Of a stretch of 64,000 nt of DNA, positions 11,980-23,342 are shown piece after piece. The notes below the pieces were generated by a model. That model did not search any database. It was not told the origin of the DNA and saw only the letters and a program-made list of their open reading frames with translations. Each line of letters starts with the position of its first letter. The stretch's first letter is position 1. The position numbers and the translations under genes were made by a program. Source of the DNA: Pithys albifrons albifrons (taxonomy: Eukaryota; Chordata; Aves; Passeriformes; Thamnophilidae); assembly GCF_047495875.1 (NCBI RefSeq), contig NC_092460.1:1302001-1366000 (forward strand), read 5' to 3'.

Positions 11980-12186
11980 CATGTTGGATATCAGGAGGAA
12001 TTTCTTCACTGAAAGGGTGGTCAGACACTGGAAGGGGCTGCCCAGGTGGGTTTGGAGTCCCTGCCCCTGGAGGTGTCCAAGGAATGACTGGACATGGCAT
12101 TCAGTGCTCTGGGCTGGGGGACAAAGTGAGGGTCAAAGGTTGGACTTGACCTTGAAGAACTTTTCCAACCCAAATGGTTGTGATTG
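11980..12186 (+). mobile_element. CR1 LINE 3-prime fragment with reverse-transcriptase end
   Basis: The plus-strand translation reads MLDIRRNFFTERVVRHWKG, the conserved CR1 reverse-transcriptase C-terminal block. It continues with WSPCPWRCPRNDW (frameshifted SPSLEVF region) and the tail GGTTGGACTTGACCTTGAAG and TTTTCCAACCCAAATGG. It ends about 40 bp before the 20-bp minisatellite. Confidence 0.9.
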
Positions 12187-12228
12187 TCCCAGCCAGAGCC
12201 CTCACCTGCAGCAGGGAGAACCCCCTGG

Positions 12229-13326
12229 CTCAGGCAGGACCCCCCTGGCTCAGGCAGCACCCCCCTGGCTCAGGCAGCACCCCCCTGGCTCAGGCAGCAC
12301 CCCCCTGGCTCAGGCAGCAACCCCCTGGCTCAGGCAGCACATCCCAGCTCAGGCAGCACCTCCCTGGCTCAGGCAGCACATCCCAGCTCAGGCAGCACCT
12401 CCCTGGCTCAGGCAGCACCCCCCTGGCTCAGGCAGCACCCCCCTGGCTCAGGCAGCACATCCCAGCTCAGGCAGCACCTCCCTGGCTCAGGCAGCACCCC
12501 CCTGCTCAGGCAGCACATCCCAGCTCAGGCAGCACCTCCCTGCTCAGGCAGCACCCCCCGGCTCAGACAGCACATCCCAGCTCAGGCAGCAGCCCCCTGG
12601 CTCAGGCAGCACCCCCCTGGCTCAGGCAGCACCTCCCTGCCCAGGCAGCACCCCCCTGGCTCAGGCAGCACCTCCCTGGCTCAGGCAGCACCCCCCTGGC
12701 TCAGGCAGCACCCCCCTGGCTCAGGCAGCAGCACCCTGGCTCAGGCAGCACCCCCCTGGCTCAGGCAGCACCCCCCTGGCTCAGGCAGAGCACCCCCCTG
12801 GCTCAGGCAGAGCACCCCCCTGGCTCAGGCAGCACCCCCCTGCTCAGGCAGCACCCCCCTGCTCAGGCAGCACATCCCAGCTCAGGCAGCACCCCCCTGC
12901 CCAGGCAGCACCCCCCTGCCCAGGCAGCACCTCCCTGGCTCAGGCAGAGCACCCCCCTGGCTCAGGCAGAGCACCCCCCTGGCTCAGGCAGAGCACCCCC
13001 CTGGCTCAGGCAGAGCACCCCCCTGGCTCAGGCAGCACCTCCCTGCCCAGGCAGCACATCCCAGCTCAGGCAGCACCCCCCTGCCCAGGCAGCACCTCCC
13101 TGGCTCAGGCAGCACCTCCCTGCCCAGGCAGCACCTCCCTGGCTCAGGCAGCACCTCCCTGCCCAGGCAGCACCCCCCTGGCTCAGGCAGCACATCCCAG
13201 CTCAGGCAGCACCCCCCTGGCTCAGGCAGCACCTCCCTGGCTCAGGCAGCACCTCCCTGGCTCAGGCAGCACCCCCCTGGCTCAGGCAGCACCCCCCTGG
13301 CTCAGGCAGCACCCCCCTGGCTCAGT
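12229..13326. repeat. 20-bp minisatellite, about 55 copies
   Basis: The main unit is CCCCCTGGCTCAGGCAGCAC. Variants are 19-bp units with ATCCCAGCTCAGGCAGC or TCCCTGCCCAGGCAGC, and 22-bp units that insert AG before CAC. Length changes shift the frame repeatedly, yet all three plus frames stay open for 384 to 488 codons because no variant creates a stop. This shows the frames come from composition and not coding. The variants are interspersed and locally blocked, as expected from unequal exchange. Confidence 0.98.
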
Positions 13327-16300
13327 GGCTCAAGCTGAGCATGAGGAGCCTCAGAAGGTGGTGGCAGATTTGCAGCTCCCCCGGAGCAGGAGAGCAGGAA
13401 ACTCCTCCCAGAACTTCCACCTCTCACTGCAGGGTCATGGCAGGTGATGGTGACACCTCCCCACCACACATTATGGGAGAGTGATCCTTGCCAGACCTGC
13501 TGTTCATTTACTGACTTGGAATGCAGGTGACTCATTCCCTTGGTTCCTTTGGAGCCCACTCACTCCAGAGATCCCTCAGGCACCTTTATGGCTCAGCAGC
13601 ACCAACTCTGTGTGAACCTCATCCCCCAGCATGAGGCTGCTGGGAACAGGAGAGCAACATTTCATCCTTCAGAGCATTACAAGGACAGATCAAATGACTT
13701 CCTTCAAGCCAACCTTGTCCTCCTGGTGCTTTAGGCTGATGTCCCAGCCCCATCCTGGGGCTGCAAACTCCTTCCCAAAGCCTCAGGAGCTCCATGGCTT
13801 GGGCCACACAGTCCAGCTTGCTCTGCTGGACAATCTCCTAGAAAGAGATTGAAAGGAAAAACTGCAGTTACCACTCCTGTTTTCCCACAATTCTTGGATT
13901 GTCCTTGAATTCTGCAGAGGCAGATTGTTCTGCCCTCTGAGAGTTTTAGCAGCTTCCACTTGGAGGTGAAATGCTGAGTTAAATGGCAAAGCTATGAAGT
14001 TCAAAGGCACTTTAAACTCATTACAGTCATCTTAGAGCCTTAGCAGGCATTTTGCAGATTCATAGCATGTTCCTAAATAATTCCATGTAGAAACACCCAC
14101 AACTTCCAAGTGTGTAAATACACACACTTTTTATCTACTGAGCAATTGCACACCTGAATCCCTGCAATGAATACACTGCCAATGTCTTAGTTGTTGTGCT
14201 GCAGAAGGCACTGGCTCACACAGGAGTTTCCCCTGCTTTCCTACCATCTACACTAATCCTTCTCCTAATACAGAGGAACTCCCTACAGCTCCTCATACAA
14301 ATTTGGCATCAGGACCAATTCCACAAAAAAACCCTTCCCTTGCAACTTTATGTTCACCAACTTCTAGATTAATAACAACGAGGTAGACTCTTTTCCCCTT
14401 GTTTTTATTTTATTTTACCCTTTTCTTTGCTCTTATTTTGTCTTTATTCTTATTTTACCACTCTTTTTTTAAATTTCTTACCAATATTTCTACTGCAGAA
14501 GTTCTCCCCTTTTCTCCTACCATTCCAGATGCTCAGATCCTGTCAGGTGCTGTGACACATCCCAATTTTCCCATTTTCTGTGCAGAAGAGGAGGTGGGTA
14601 AGTGGACAAAATGTGGGGCAGAGCTGGAGGGACTGGCCATGAGGTTTGGAAATTAAGTGGGAATGTGAAGAAATTCCCAACTGGCCAAAACACTCTCTTG
14701 TCCCAAGCTTGTTCCTCCCCAGCCTGCTCAGCCCAGGACTCAGCTGAAAGCACTTCAGTGGCTTTAATCTCAGATTTATGGGCTTTTATGGCTCAGTGCA
14801 GCCTGTTCTGTCCTCAGTCAAACCCTCCTGCCCTCAGACTTGGCTTTTCCAGGCACTGTGCAGTGCCTTTTCTGCAGGTGAGGGCTTGATTCACAGATCT
14901 GCAGCTTTTGGAACCACTTTGTTCTGCTGGTTAAGAGTTTTTGCACGTAGCTGCTCCTGGTTGCCCATTTCTCCTCTCCCTGGGGTGTCCCAGGCTGGCA
15001 GTCACTGTCCCCAGATCCCCCCCTGTGCAGCAGCTCACCCTGGCCACTATTTCATTGCTTCCCTCTCCACAGAAACCACCATAACCTGCAGATATTTGGC
15101 TCTTTCTCCCCATTTTCAACAAATCCACCCCAAGTTCTCTCCATTTTAGTTCAGAATTACCTCCTTTAGCCAGAAATGGACTCCTATCACCAGGAATCAC
15201 ATGGTTCCTCTCACTCACTTCATTCTCTTGTGCTGAGGAGTTTCTACCCAACTCTTGAGTCCTATCACTTGTTCTTTGTACAGAGTTGAGTCCAGACCCA
15301 GTTTTTCCATAAGCTTTTCCACAAGCCCCAGGAATAACATCCCACCCCTGCACACCAACCCTGGTATGAAGTGCTGATGCCCTGATTTCTCCACCTGCTG
15401 CTTTCCTGGCCAGATGCTGCTGCCAAACTGTTTGTGATGGCCAAGTTCTCTGCTGCTTTACTTTAGGACAACCCTTTCCTTCCACCTATTTCATTTTAAT
15501 AAGTTCTTTACTATTTCATGATCCCTTAGTTATCTCTCCCACTGCAAAATCTCCTTGATTTTCTCCATGTAAGATTCCCTTGATTTTACAGAGACCAAAA
15601 TAGCTGCAGAAGGCTCAGCATTTCTGTGGGTATCACATGAGCCTCACCTTCCTGACAAAACTAGGACAAGATGAGAGCTGGGCTGGGTGATTTGGGGGTG
15701 CACAGGCACCTTGGGGTCGGATCCCTGGCTGGGAAGTGGAGGTGGGAGCAGCAAATCTCACACCTCAGAGCAGCTCAAAAAGGAAACTGGGCCATTTCCT
15801 TCAGCAAGTCCTGTTAGTCCCCCCCCAGCTCTGGCCTGAGCAGGCCCAAATTGCCCAAGTGGGGAATTGCAGGCAGGTTCCTCCTGGCTGGGCAGAGGCA
15901 GAGGTGGCCCTGCCCGTTCCTGCCCTTCCTGGCAGCTCCAGGGAATTAGACTTGATAAACGACTTGTTTTGCTCCTGCTGCTGTTCAGGTGTCACTGGAG
16001 TAGGAGAGTGCAGAATTACAGCCCCTGTGCTGCTGCCATCATTATTATTTGGCAGTAATTCCTCTAACTTTCCTCCCTGGAGAAGGCACAACTAGCTGGG
16101 CTCCTGCTCCCAAGGTCAGCCCACCAGAAAATACTGGCTATTTGCTTCGATCAGTTCCAATTACCAAAGCACAGAAAACCAAATAATAGTCAATTTAGTG
16201 TTTCATGCCTTAGATGCAGGACTGGGACACTTATCCCAAAGCACAGGTAACTGCCAGACAAAGTCTGCACAAGCCCTGCTGGCCCCAGGAGGAGCTGGGG

Positions 16301-17175
16301 GGTCCCCACCATGCCCCAGTCCCAGCCAAGCCTGGGGAGGCTCCAGCCCTTCTGTCTGTCCATCCTTTCTGCAAAAAGGGAAACTCAGGGTCCTAAGGGG
16401 TCAAGCAGATTAATTCCTAATACAATTACCACTCTTCGAGCCTCCTTTATGGTTCTCAGAAGGTGTGAAATAGGTAATTTTCCACAGTTTTGCAGGTACA
16501 ATATTCCCAGTCCCTGCAGCTGCTGCTGCATTCCCACAGTACCCCTTCCCTTTCCACTGCAGTATTGAAATCCCTCCTGACTCACATGGCAACACAAATC
16601 TGTGCCCCTTTCCTGGCCAGGTAGCAGTGGGCAGTTGGGTTTGGTTTAAAAGATGAGGGTTATTTCATCCCAAAGTACAAGAAGGGATGGTTAGGTCAGT
16701 TTAGATAATTTCCCTCTCAACCTCTGTAACTTCTGAGCCCAGACAGCTCCATGGGAACCTCAGCAAAGGCAGGGCTGGGGTGAAGGACCTGCCCAGGGGG
16801 AGCAGACACAGCCTCCAGCTGGGAGCTGCTCCATGTGAGCCCTGGACATCCCAGAGATGAGCATTTCCAACAGCCAAGTGGTGGATGATGAGAGAGGGAA
16901 CCAGTGAGGGACAGAGTCCTCTGGGTCTCTCATGGCTGACTCTGCTGCCCATTAAGTCAATGCTTCAAAGCCAGCTCAGAGGTTTTGATCTCAGCCAAGA
17001 GCTCAGAAAACTTTAGAAACACTTGACTATCTTGAGATTTTAACATTAAATGGGTTTGGAGTTCATTGTCCTGTTCTGGCTTTGTCTTTCACAATGTTTA
17101 ACAATACTGTTCCCATCTCCCACGGCTTGCCCATGATCCCAAAGGCTACAGGAACCTTCAGGGCAGGGCAGTTAA
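13327..17175. other. Unique sequence with weak exon-like segments
   Basis: AT-rich unique DNA including a T-rich tract at 14399-14475. Minus-strand exon-like segments lie at 13872-13911, 14482-14539 and near 16432-16490 (frame ILYLQNCGKLPISHLLRTIK before a GTAATT donor). None is strong alone. No repeat family was recognised. Confidence 0.35.
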
Positions 17176-17226
17176 ACATCAGTGGCCTTTGAGGTCCTTC
17201 CAACCCAAACCATTCCATGATTCTAG
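17176..17226 (+). mobile_element. CR1 LINE terminal tail, very short
   Basis: CAGTGGCCTTTGAGGTCC, TTCCAACCCAAACC and ATTCCATGATTCT form the last about 50 bp of a sense CR1 end. Heavy 5-prime truncation is typical of CR1. Confidence 0.8.
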
Positions 17227-19824
17227 GACTCAAAAATCCAACTTTCTGATTGTAATTGATATGAGAAGCTCACAATGGGTAACATCTGCTTGGAGTTCAT
17301 GAAACAAACCTGATGGGCAAACCAGGGAATGTCCCACTTCTGGATGAAGCTCAGCACTGAGCCAGTTCCTCCATGGTTTGGAAGGTCATGGTTCTTCTTG
17401 GAAGAAGGGCTGGCCAGTGTTTCCTTCTCCCAGCACAGGCTCTGCTCCCTCCCAGCTCCTGCCAATATTCTGCTGTGTGGGGAGGTCTGTGCAACCCCCT
17501 CCAGTCATGGAAGGAAACCCTGGGAAGAAAGAGAGGGAAAAAATTCATTTATCTTCTCTATGTTCAGACATTCTCAATTTTTCCCACCAATTTGTTCTTT
17601 TTATTTTTCAATTCTCTTGTTTTCTTTTCTTCTGTGCAGAACACCCAGAACTCCCTCCAGCTTCTGCTGAGTTTTTCTGGCCATTTTCACACCTTGTGTT
17701 TAGAAAGAGAAATTTTGAGAGGTTACAAAACTCGAAAGATTAGGCTGGTTTTCAGTGATTCCTGCCCTCCAAATAGTTCTCAGTTGGCTTTATAACTGCC
17801 CAGTATTCCCAGAGCATTCCCACCATTCCCACTCTGCTGGAGCAGCCTCTGGTTTGCAGTGGCAAGATTGAGGCTCAGCTGCTCCCACGACACATAATGG
17901 ACTAGAAAAGGTAAAACTCCGTGAATGTCAGGGGGGTTTGGAGGGAAACTCAGGGAAGGAAAGGTTCAGATTGTACTTCTGGGCAAAAAGAGTGTCTGAG
18001 GAGCAAGACTGATTTGCCAGCCCAGGAATTTACCACGGGAAATGGAAAAGAGCCCAGACTGAGCAAACTGAAAGGGAAACTTCAGAGGGAATGACCCTGA
18101 GCTGGAGCTGATGAGCTTTGATTTAATGGGTTTTTTAATTTCTTGGCTTGTTTATTCTGGCCTTAATTGCTCAATGGAAAAGTGCAATCCTGGAGGGATT
18201 TCTAAAAGGATTTTTCTCCATTACTCAAATTATCTCCAGTCTAAGGAAAGTGATAAAAATGAATTACAGCTCTTGGTATTAAACTACCCAAACAAATGAT
18301 TAGCATATAAAAACTGATCTGATCTATTCAGATGTGCTCCTCTGAAATATGGCCCTTAGCACAGTGCACCTATCTGGAATCATAAAACCTGTCAAAGGTA
18401 CCAAAAGTTTATTGCCTTGGAAGATTCATGCAGCAACCCTGGAACTCTTGATTTAGGCCTGAGCAGCCATTTGTAATTCTTGCAGACACACAAGCAGTTC
18501 AGATTTATTTAAATAGAGACAAAATAATTTAAGAAGACAAAGCAGCCTTTTCCCCTAATCAGATGAGATAGAAATTATTTCAAGGCACTCTGAGGAACAA
18601 ATTTGTCATTTTTCTTCCTCTAATTGTGCACTACAATAAATCCTTCCATGTGAATTAATTTCTTAAACATACCAGTTATTTATTAACAGGACCAAGCGAG
18701 TGCAATAAAGCACAAGCAAGAGGTGTGGGACCCCCAGGGGTGTGATGCCAGTTCTTTGTTAACTGCCTGGGCTGGGGGAAGTTGTGCCAGTGGGTGATGC
18801 CCCTGTGGCCACACACTTTGCTGCCTGTTCCTGCCCAGTGTCCTCACCAGACCCCCACAAGGGTTGTGGCTTTCCCCAGAGCAGAGACTGCCAGGCAGTT
18901 TGAGAAAAAAAAAACCACCAATTTTTTTCACTGACGTAGCTCTGATTAAGTTTTTGTTGCATGAACGAGAGAAAAATGACAATAGGGAAATTTCTCAATA
19001 AAATAAAAACGTGAAACAGAGAAAGAACAGCAAAGAGAACAGGCTGGAGCAACAAAGTCCCTGCCAACACCAGTTCTGAACAGCTGGGAATGCAAGCACA
19101 GCTTCTCCCACAGCCTCAGCTGGGAATTCCCTGCCATTCCCACAGCTTGGAATCCAGTCTCAGAGAAACCAAAATTCAAAGTGCTCTTCTGAAAATGCAC
19201 CTTCTCCACACACACAATTCCAGCTCTTCCCAGGTGCAGACACACCCCAGAGAAAGCCAGCCCTGTGCCCTGGGTGGGATCTGTCCCCCAGTTCCTGCCT
19301 TTCCCTGCCAGGGTTATGAAGATTAACTTCAGTTGCCAGAAACTGCAGTGAAAAGCACTGAAGGCTCAACTCTTAATTACAAAGGGAAACAGAAAAAAGT
19401 GGCAATTAACCTTTATTGATGCTAACAGCAAAAAGGCAAGGTGAGGGCTGCTGGATTTGTTAAAGAAAGGAAATCCTTGACATCTCCAGTGAACTCTTCC
19501 CTGGGTGCTGACTGTGCCTAAGGAAGGGTTGGGATGGTGCTGGTTTTCCTGCCAGATAAAAGGACATTCACAGAACCAGCAAATCAGAACCTACAGAGAC
19601 ATCCCAATCTTTTGCCTTCATTTCATCAGTTTGAAGCACAGGAAAAGAAGAGCCAAGTCATCAGAACCACCATGGGCTGGGCCAGCAGCCCCCACACGTG
19701 GGGTTGGCAGGACAGAGGGAGCTCAGGGAAGCCAAGGCTGAGCCAACCACCAAGTTCAGAGAACAAACGTCTCATGAGCCAGTGTTTGACACATACTGGT
19801 CACAGACTGTGCTCTACACAGATT
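17227..19824. other. Unique non-coding sequence
   Basis: No gene was recognised. Three overlapping plus-strand frames around 17330-17790 share a pyrimidine-rich stretch (TTTTTATTTTTCAATTCTC) and look like chance frames. The rest is AT-rich unique DNA. Confidence 0.5.
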
Positions 19825-19978
19825 GCCCAGAGCAGCTGGGGCTGCCCCAGCCCTGGGAGTGTCCCAGGCCAGGTTGGACAGGGCTTGGAGCACCCTGGGC
19901 TGGTGGGAGGTGTCCCTGCCCATGGCAGGGGTGGGATGGGATGGGCTTTGAGGTCGCTTCCAACCCAAACCAATCTGA
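19825..19978 (+). mobile_element. CR1 LINE 3-prime fragment
   Basis: A well-preserved sense tail: CAGCTGGGGCTGCCCCAGCC, GGAGTGTCCCAGGCCAGG, GGACAGGGCTTGGAGCACC, CCCATGGCAGGGGTGGG, TTTGAGGTCGCTTCCAACC. Frames across it give the recurrent GCPSPGS / PWECPRPGW peptides seen at every copy, which are translated repeat and not protein. Confidence 0.92.
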
Positions 19979-20654
19979 GCACTGAGACTCCAGGCAAGGT
20001 TTCCTTGCATTATTTCTGGGAACATGCAGATCACTGTCCTGCTCTGAGGCAGCAGGAGCCTCCGGGAGGGCACAGAGCAGGGCAGACCTGGGCCAGGACT
20101 GGCTCCCTCCGCGTGCCCTGTGACGCCGCCGGCAACGAGCGGCAGCAACACGACGTGTTGTGACAGCTCTCACCAACTTCTGCCTCCAGGAGCTGGTGAG
20201 AAAAGGGTTGGCTGTTTCTGCACAGCACAAACCATGTTACCTGAGAAGATAAATTCAATTAGACCATGAAATGTGCATCGTTTCAACAGTGGAAACAGAT
20301 TTCCAGCATGATTGTTTTTCACTCTTTTTACAGCATCTCTTTCTGGTGGCCTTTCTTCATGCTTTGAACACTCCCAAGGGGGAAACAAGCTCTGTTGTTC
20401 CCTAAATATTAAAGTGAGGAGGGTAAAGACACAGACACAGGGAGGGAGATTGTGCAGGCTTGAGGCTACAACCATGTTATCTGAGGCAGAAATGCAGAGC
20501 AGCTGCAGCAAACAGAGTAAGAGGGAAGGAGCAAAGCATGGTGGTGCTCCCACTGCCCAGGGCTGAGGGTGAGATCACAGGGGGGAAATCTGAACCCCAA
20601 AATGCTCTTCCACCTGAAACTGATGGAACTTACCTGGGTGTGTTGTTCAACTGG
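19979..20654. other. Unique sequence with a local CpG cluster
   Basis: About nine CpG dinucleotides fall within 20108-20157 (for example GACGCCGCCGGCAACGAGCG), against a CpG-poor background. They end in the odd inverted repeat CAACACG-A-CGTGTTG at 20146-20160. No promoter elements or start codon can be tied to it. The region after 20170 is plain unique DNA. Confidence 0.5.
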
Positions 20655-20785
20655 AGAGGAGAAGAGTCCAGGGAGACCTTCAAGCCTCTTCCAGTGCCTA
20701 AAGGGGCTCCAGGAGAGCTGGGGAGGGACCAGGGACAAGGGATGGAGGGGCAGGACATAGGGAATGGCTTCCCAGTGCCAGAGCA
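20655..20785 (+). mobile_element. CR1 LINE internal fragment
   Basis: GAGAAGAGTCCAGGGAGACC, TTCCAGTGCCTAAAGGGGC, GAGAGCTGGGGAGGGACC and GGAATGGCTTCCCAGTGCC follow the order of the CR1 region just before the RTRGNG block. Both the 5-prime part and the 3-prime tail are missing, so this is an internal remnant. Confidence 0.75.
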
Positions 20786-23230
20786 GTGCAACAATCCAGT
20801 GATCCTCCCCAGACAGGAGGTGTTTAATGTGTTCACCATGGAAAGAACATTGCAGGGTGGTTTGGGGGGCTCTGGCACTCAAAAGAAAGCTCCTCCATGG
20901 AGCATTTGGGATTCTGGCTGAGCCAGGCCAAGGCTCACACCTCTCCTGCCCTGGGAGCAGAGTACAGGCAGCCAGTGCTCCACAAACAGCAATCTGAGGG
21001 TGTCACACCCCACTGGGTATTCCCACTGAGGGGACAGGAGTTTTGTTTTCAATTCCACTTGTAATGAGACACAGCTGAGGCTGCTACCAAGCACAAAATC
21101 TATTTAAAGTATATTCTGAGGCTTCCCAGTTAAGTTACATTATCTCAAGTTAACATTCCTTTAAAAGCACATAATTCACTCTTAACTCTTCCAGTCTCAA
21201 GTGCTGTAAGGAAATCCACAGTCTATTTCTTGCTATTTGAGACTCAAATCAAGCTCTAGAACTCCCTATGCAACCTATTTTTCAATAATTGTGGTTTTCA
21301 CACTACACTAACACCCAGCAGGGTCAGAAAAAAGAGTCCTCATTTATTTTACCAGGGGGGAAAAGGCTCAGGCTGGAACTCACCCCAGCTCCATCAGCAT
21401 TATGTGCATTTAGCAAATGTCCTGAAATGTTATGGGAGTTCTTTGCTCAGGAAAACCAGAGTGGTTCCTCTCCCTTAATCACCTCACCAACACCTCCATG
21501 GAGGCTCTTCTGCAACACTCATTGCTGCTCTAAAAGGGGAAGAACAGAGACCCTTCCCATCTTAGCCAGGAAACATCAGAGCCTGTGCTGGCAGAGCAGG
21601 GAGACCCCGTGAGCTGCTGCAGGAGCAAAGGAGGCAGAAAACCCACTCAGAGAAGGTGCTGCCCTCAGTCTCGTGGGGTTCATCAGTAGAATCACCACAA
21701 ATGGCTCCAAAAGCATTTCACTTACAGGGATTTCAACCTCTGGTTGAGCCGTTGGGCTGTGTTGGCTCTTGGGATGTTCAACCAGCTGCACCCCTGTGGT
21801 GTTTGGGGGGACACTGGTGGAATTCAGCCATGGGAAGAGGATGAGTGTCAGCAGCACAGACTCCTTGACAGCATAACCAACAGCTTCAGACACTCTCCTG
21901 ACTGCTGAGACAAACCAGTTCATTCCCTTTTTAGAGAAAATGAACAAAACTTGGCTCTCCATATTCCACAAAATCCATACATAGGGAGCCATACACAAAA
22001 TAAACAGCCCTCATGGACCTTGTGGATATTTTTCTGGATTTTTCATCCACTGAAGAGCAATTAACTGACCCCAAATTTTGAAAATCATGCCAAAATGACT
22101 AGCAAAGTACTTCCTACCCATCAGAAGCAATTCCCTCTGTGGGAGCCCTTGCACAGGTCCCAGGAGGACTGGCCTCACCCACAGCACTGGAAACTCAACC
22201 CAAGGCTGAGCAAATGCACAAGCAGCACCTCATTTTCTTCTCAGCTGACCCCCCAACCTGGTAATTTTCTCTTTTAGACCATTTTATGAAGAAAAGGGAA
22301 GAGGATGAGTAGGGTAAAGAAGAACAGGTAACAGGAGATAATAGTCAAGAGTGAGAAAAGAGGTGGAATATAATTTGCCACAAACAGCAGCAGAACTGCA
22401 GGGACAACACAGACAAAGCAGGAACACAATCTCCAGTCTCAGTACAGACATTTCCCTGCATTTTGTGTCCCTTTTTCCCCCTTGTTTCAGAATGTTTCTT
22501 AAGGATTCATTTCAGTAAAGGAAAAATATCTTCCTTCATCTAAGGACAGGGTGTTCCTTTGGGTGGAGTGACACTGTGAGGCCCCAGGAAGGTGTGATGG
22601 GTGGGGAGATGGCCCAGGCAGGGACCAGCAGTGCTCAAACTGACTGAGCTTGGCTTAATTAAAAGCTGGATATGATGGGCTGTACTTTGGCATGTTGGGC
22701 TGTACTTTGGCACATATATGAACTCACAGCAGCAAAGCCTAATTGTTGCTGGTTCCTCTCTGGCATCAGCCCCAAATTCTGCTGTGATTATGGGAATTTA
22801 CCTGAAATTGTTACAGCACCATTTTGTGTCATTGGGATCTGCAAAGAGCTGCAACTTGGGCTGCTCATTTTACAGGAAATTGTTACTCAGCCCTGTAATT
22901 TTCGACATCTTCAGCCAGTTCTGACCCTCCACATGTTTTGGGGAGAGTCTCAGATTTATCCAGAGGCTCTTTCCATCCCTGGGTTATTCACAGGCCTGTG
23001 GGGATTCAGGAGAGTTTGTATGGTTTTTTTTTTTTTTTCAGAAATAAAAAAATTACATCATTTTGGTAAGAAAATAAATGCAGTTAAAGATATTTTATCT
23101 TTCTAAACACAACATGGAACTGAACTACAATATAGTCTTTTTGCTGTTGTTGTCTTTTATTTTGTCTGATTCCCTAAACCCTCTTTCCTTCCTTTCTTTA
23201 TGAGCACATGGTGAAGGTAATTGCTCTTAC

Positions 23231-23342
23231 CTGATAGAGCTCCATTGACTGATGGCCTTTTGCAGCTGAAAACCACCTCAAATCTGGATCAACCCTCTCC
23301 TTATCTTCAGGCAACCACATCTCATCTTCCTTCTTGTGGTTC
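23231..23342 (-). CDS. Best candidate internal exon, unidentified gene
   Basis: On the minus strand, acceptor TGCCTTTTTGTTGTAG leads into a 112-bp segment ending CTCTATCAG/GTAAGAGC, a near-consensus donor. Only one frame is open. It starts with one base completing a split codon and then gives 37 codons: NHKKEDEMWLPEDKERVDPD followed by LRWFSAAKGHQSMELYQ. The other two frames hit stops. The peptide is charged and hydrophilic, with GNN-rich codons, unlike the Pro/Ser/Cys-rich chance frames elsewhere. Upstream intron phase is 2 and downstream phase is 0. I recognise no family. No neighbouring exon is certain. A chance splice-flanked frame remains possible. Confidence 0.42.

Noticed and set aside
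12174..13484. Pro/Gln-rich proteins of 384-488 residues on the plus strand
   Set aside because: Three different frames are equally open through a 19-22-bp tandem repeat. No splice sites, start context or unique flanking coding sequence supports any of them.
19530..20163. 209-codon plus-strand frame ending in NERQQHDVL
   Set aside because: Its middle is translated CR1 tail (GCPSPGSVPGQ), so the frame is a patchwork and not a gene.
20590..20660. Minus-strand donor CACCCAG/GTAAGTT with acceptor CTCTTCTCCTCTCCAG
   Set aside because: The acceptor and short exon lie in antisense CR1 sequence, which contains this pyrimidine tract by ancestry.
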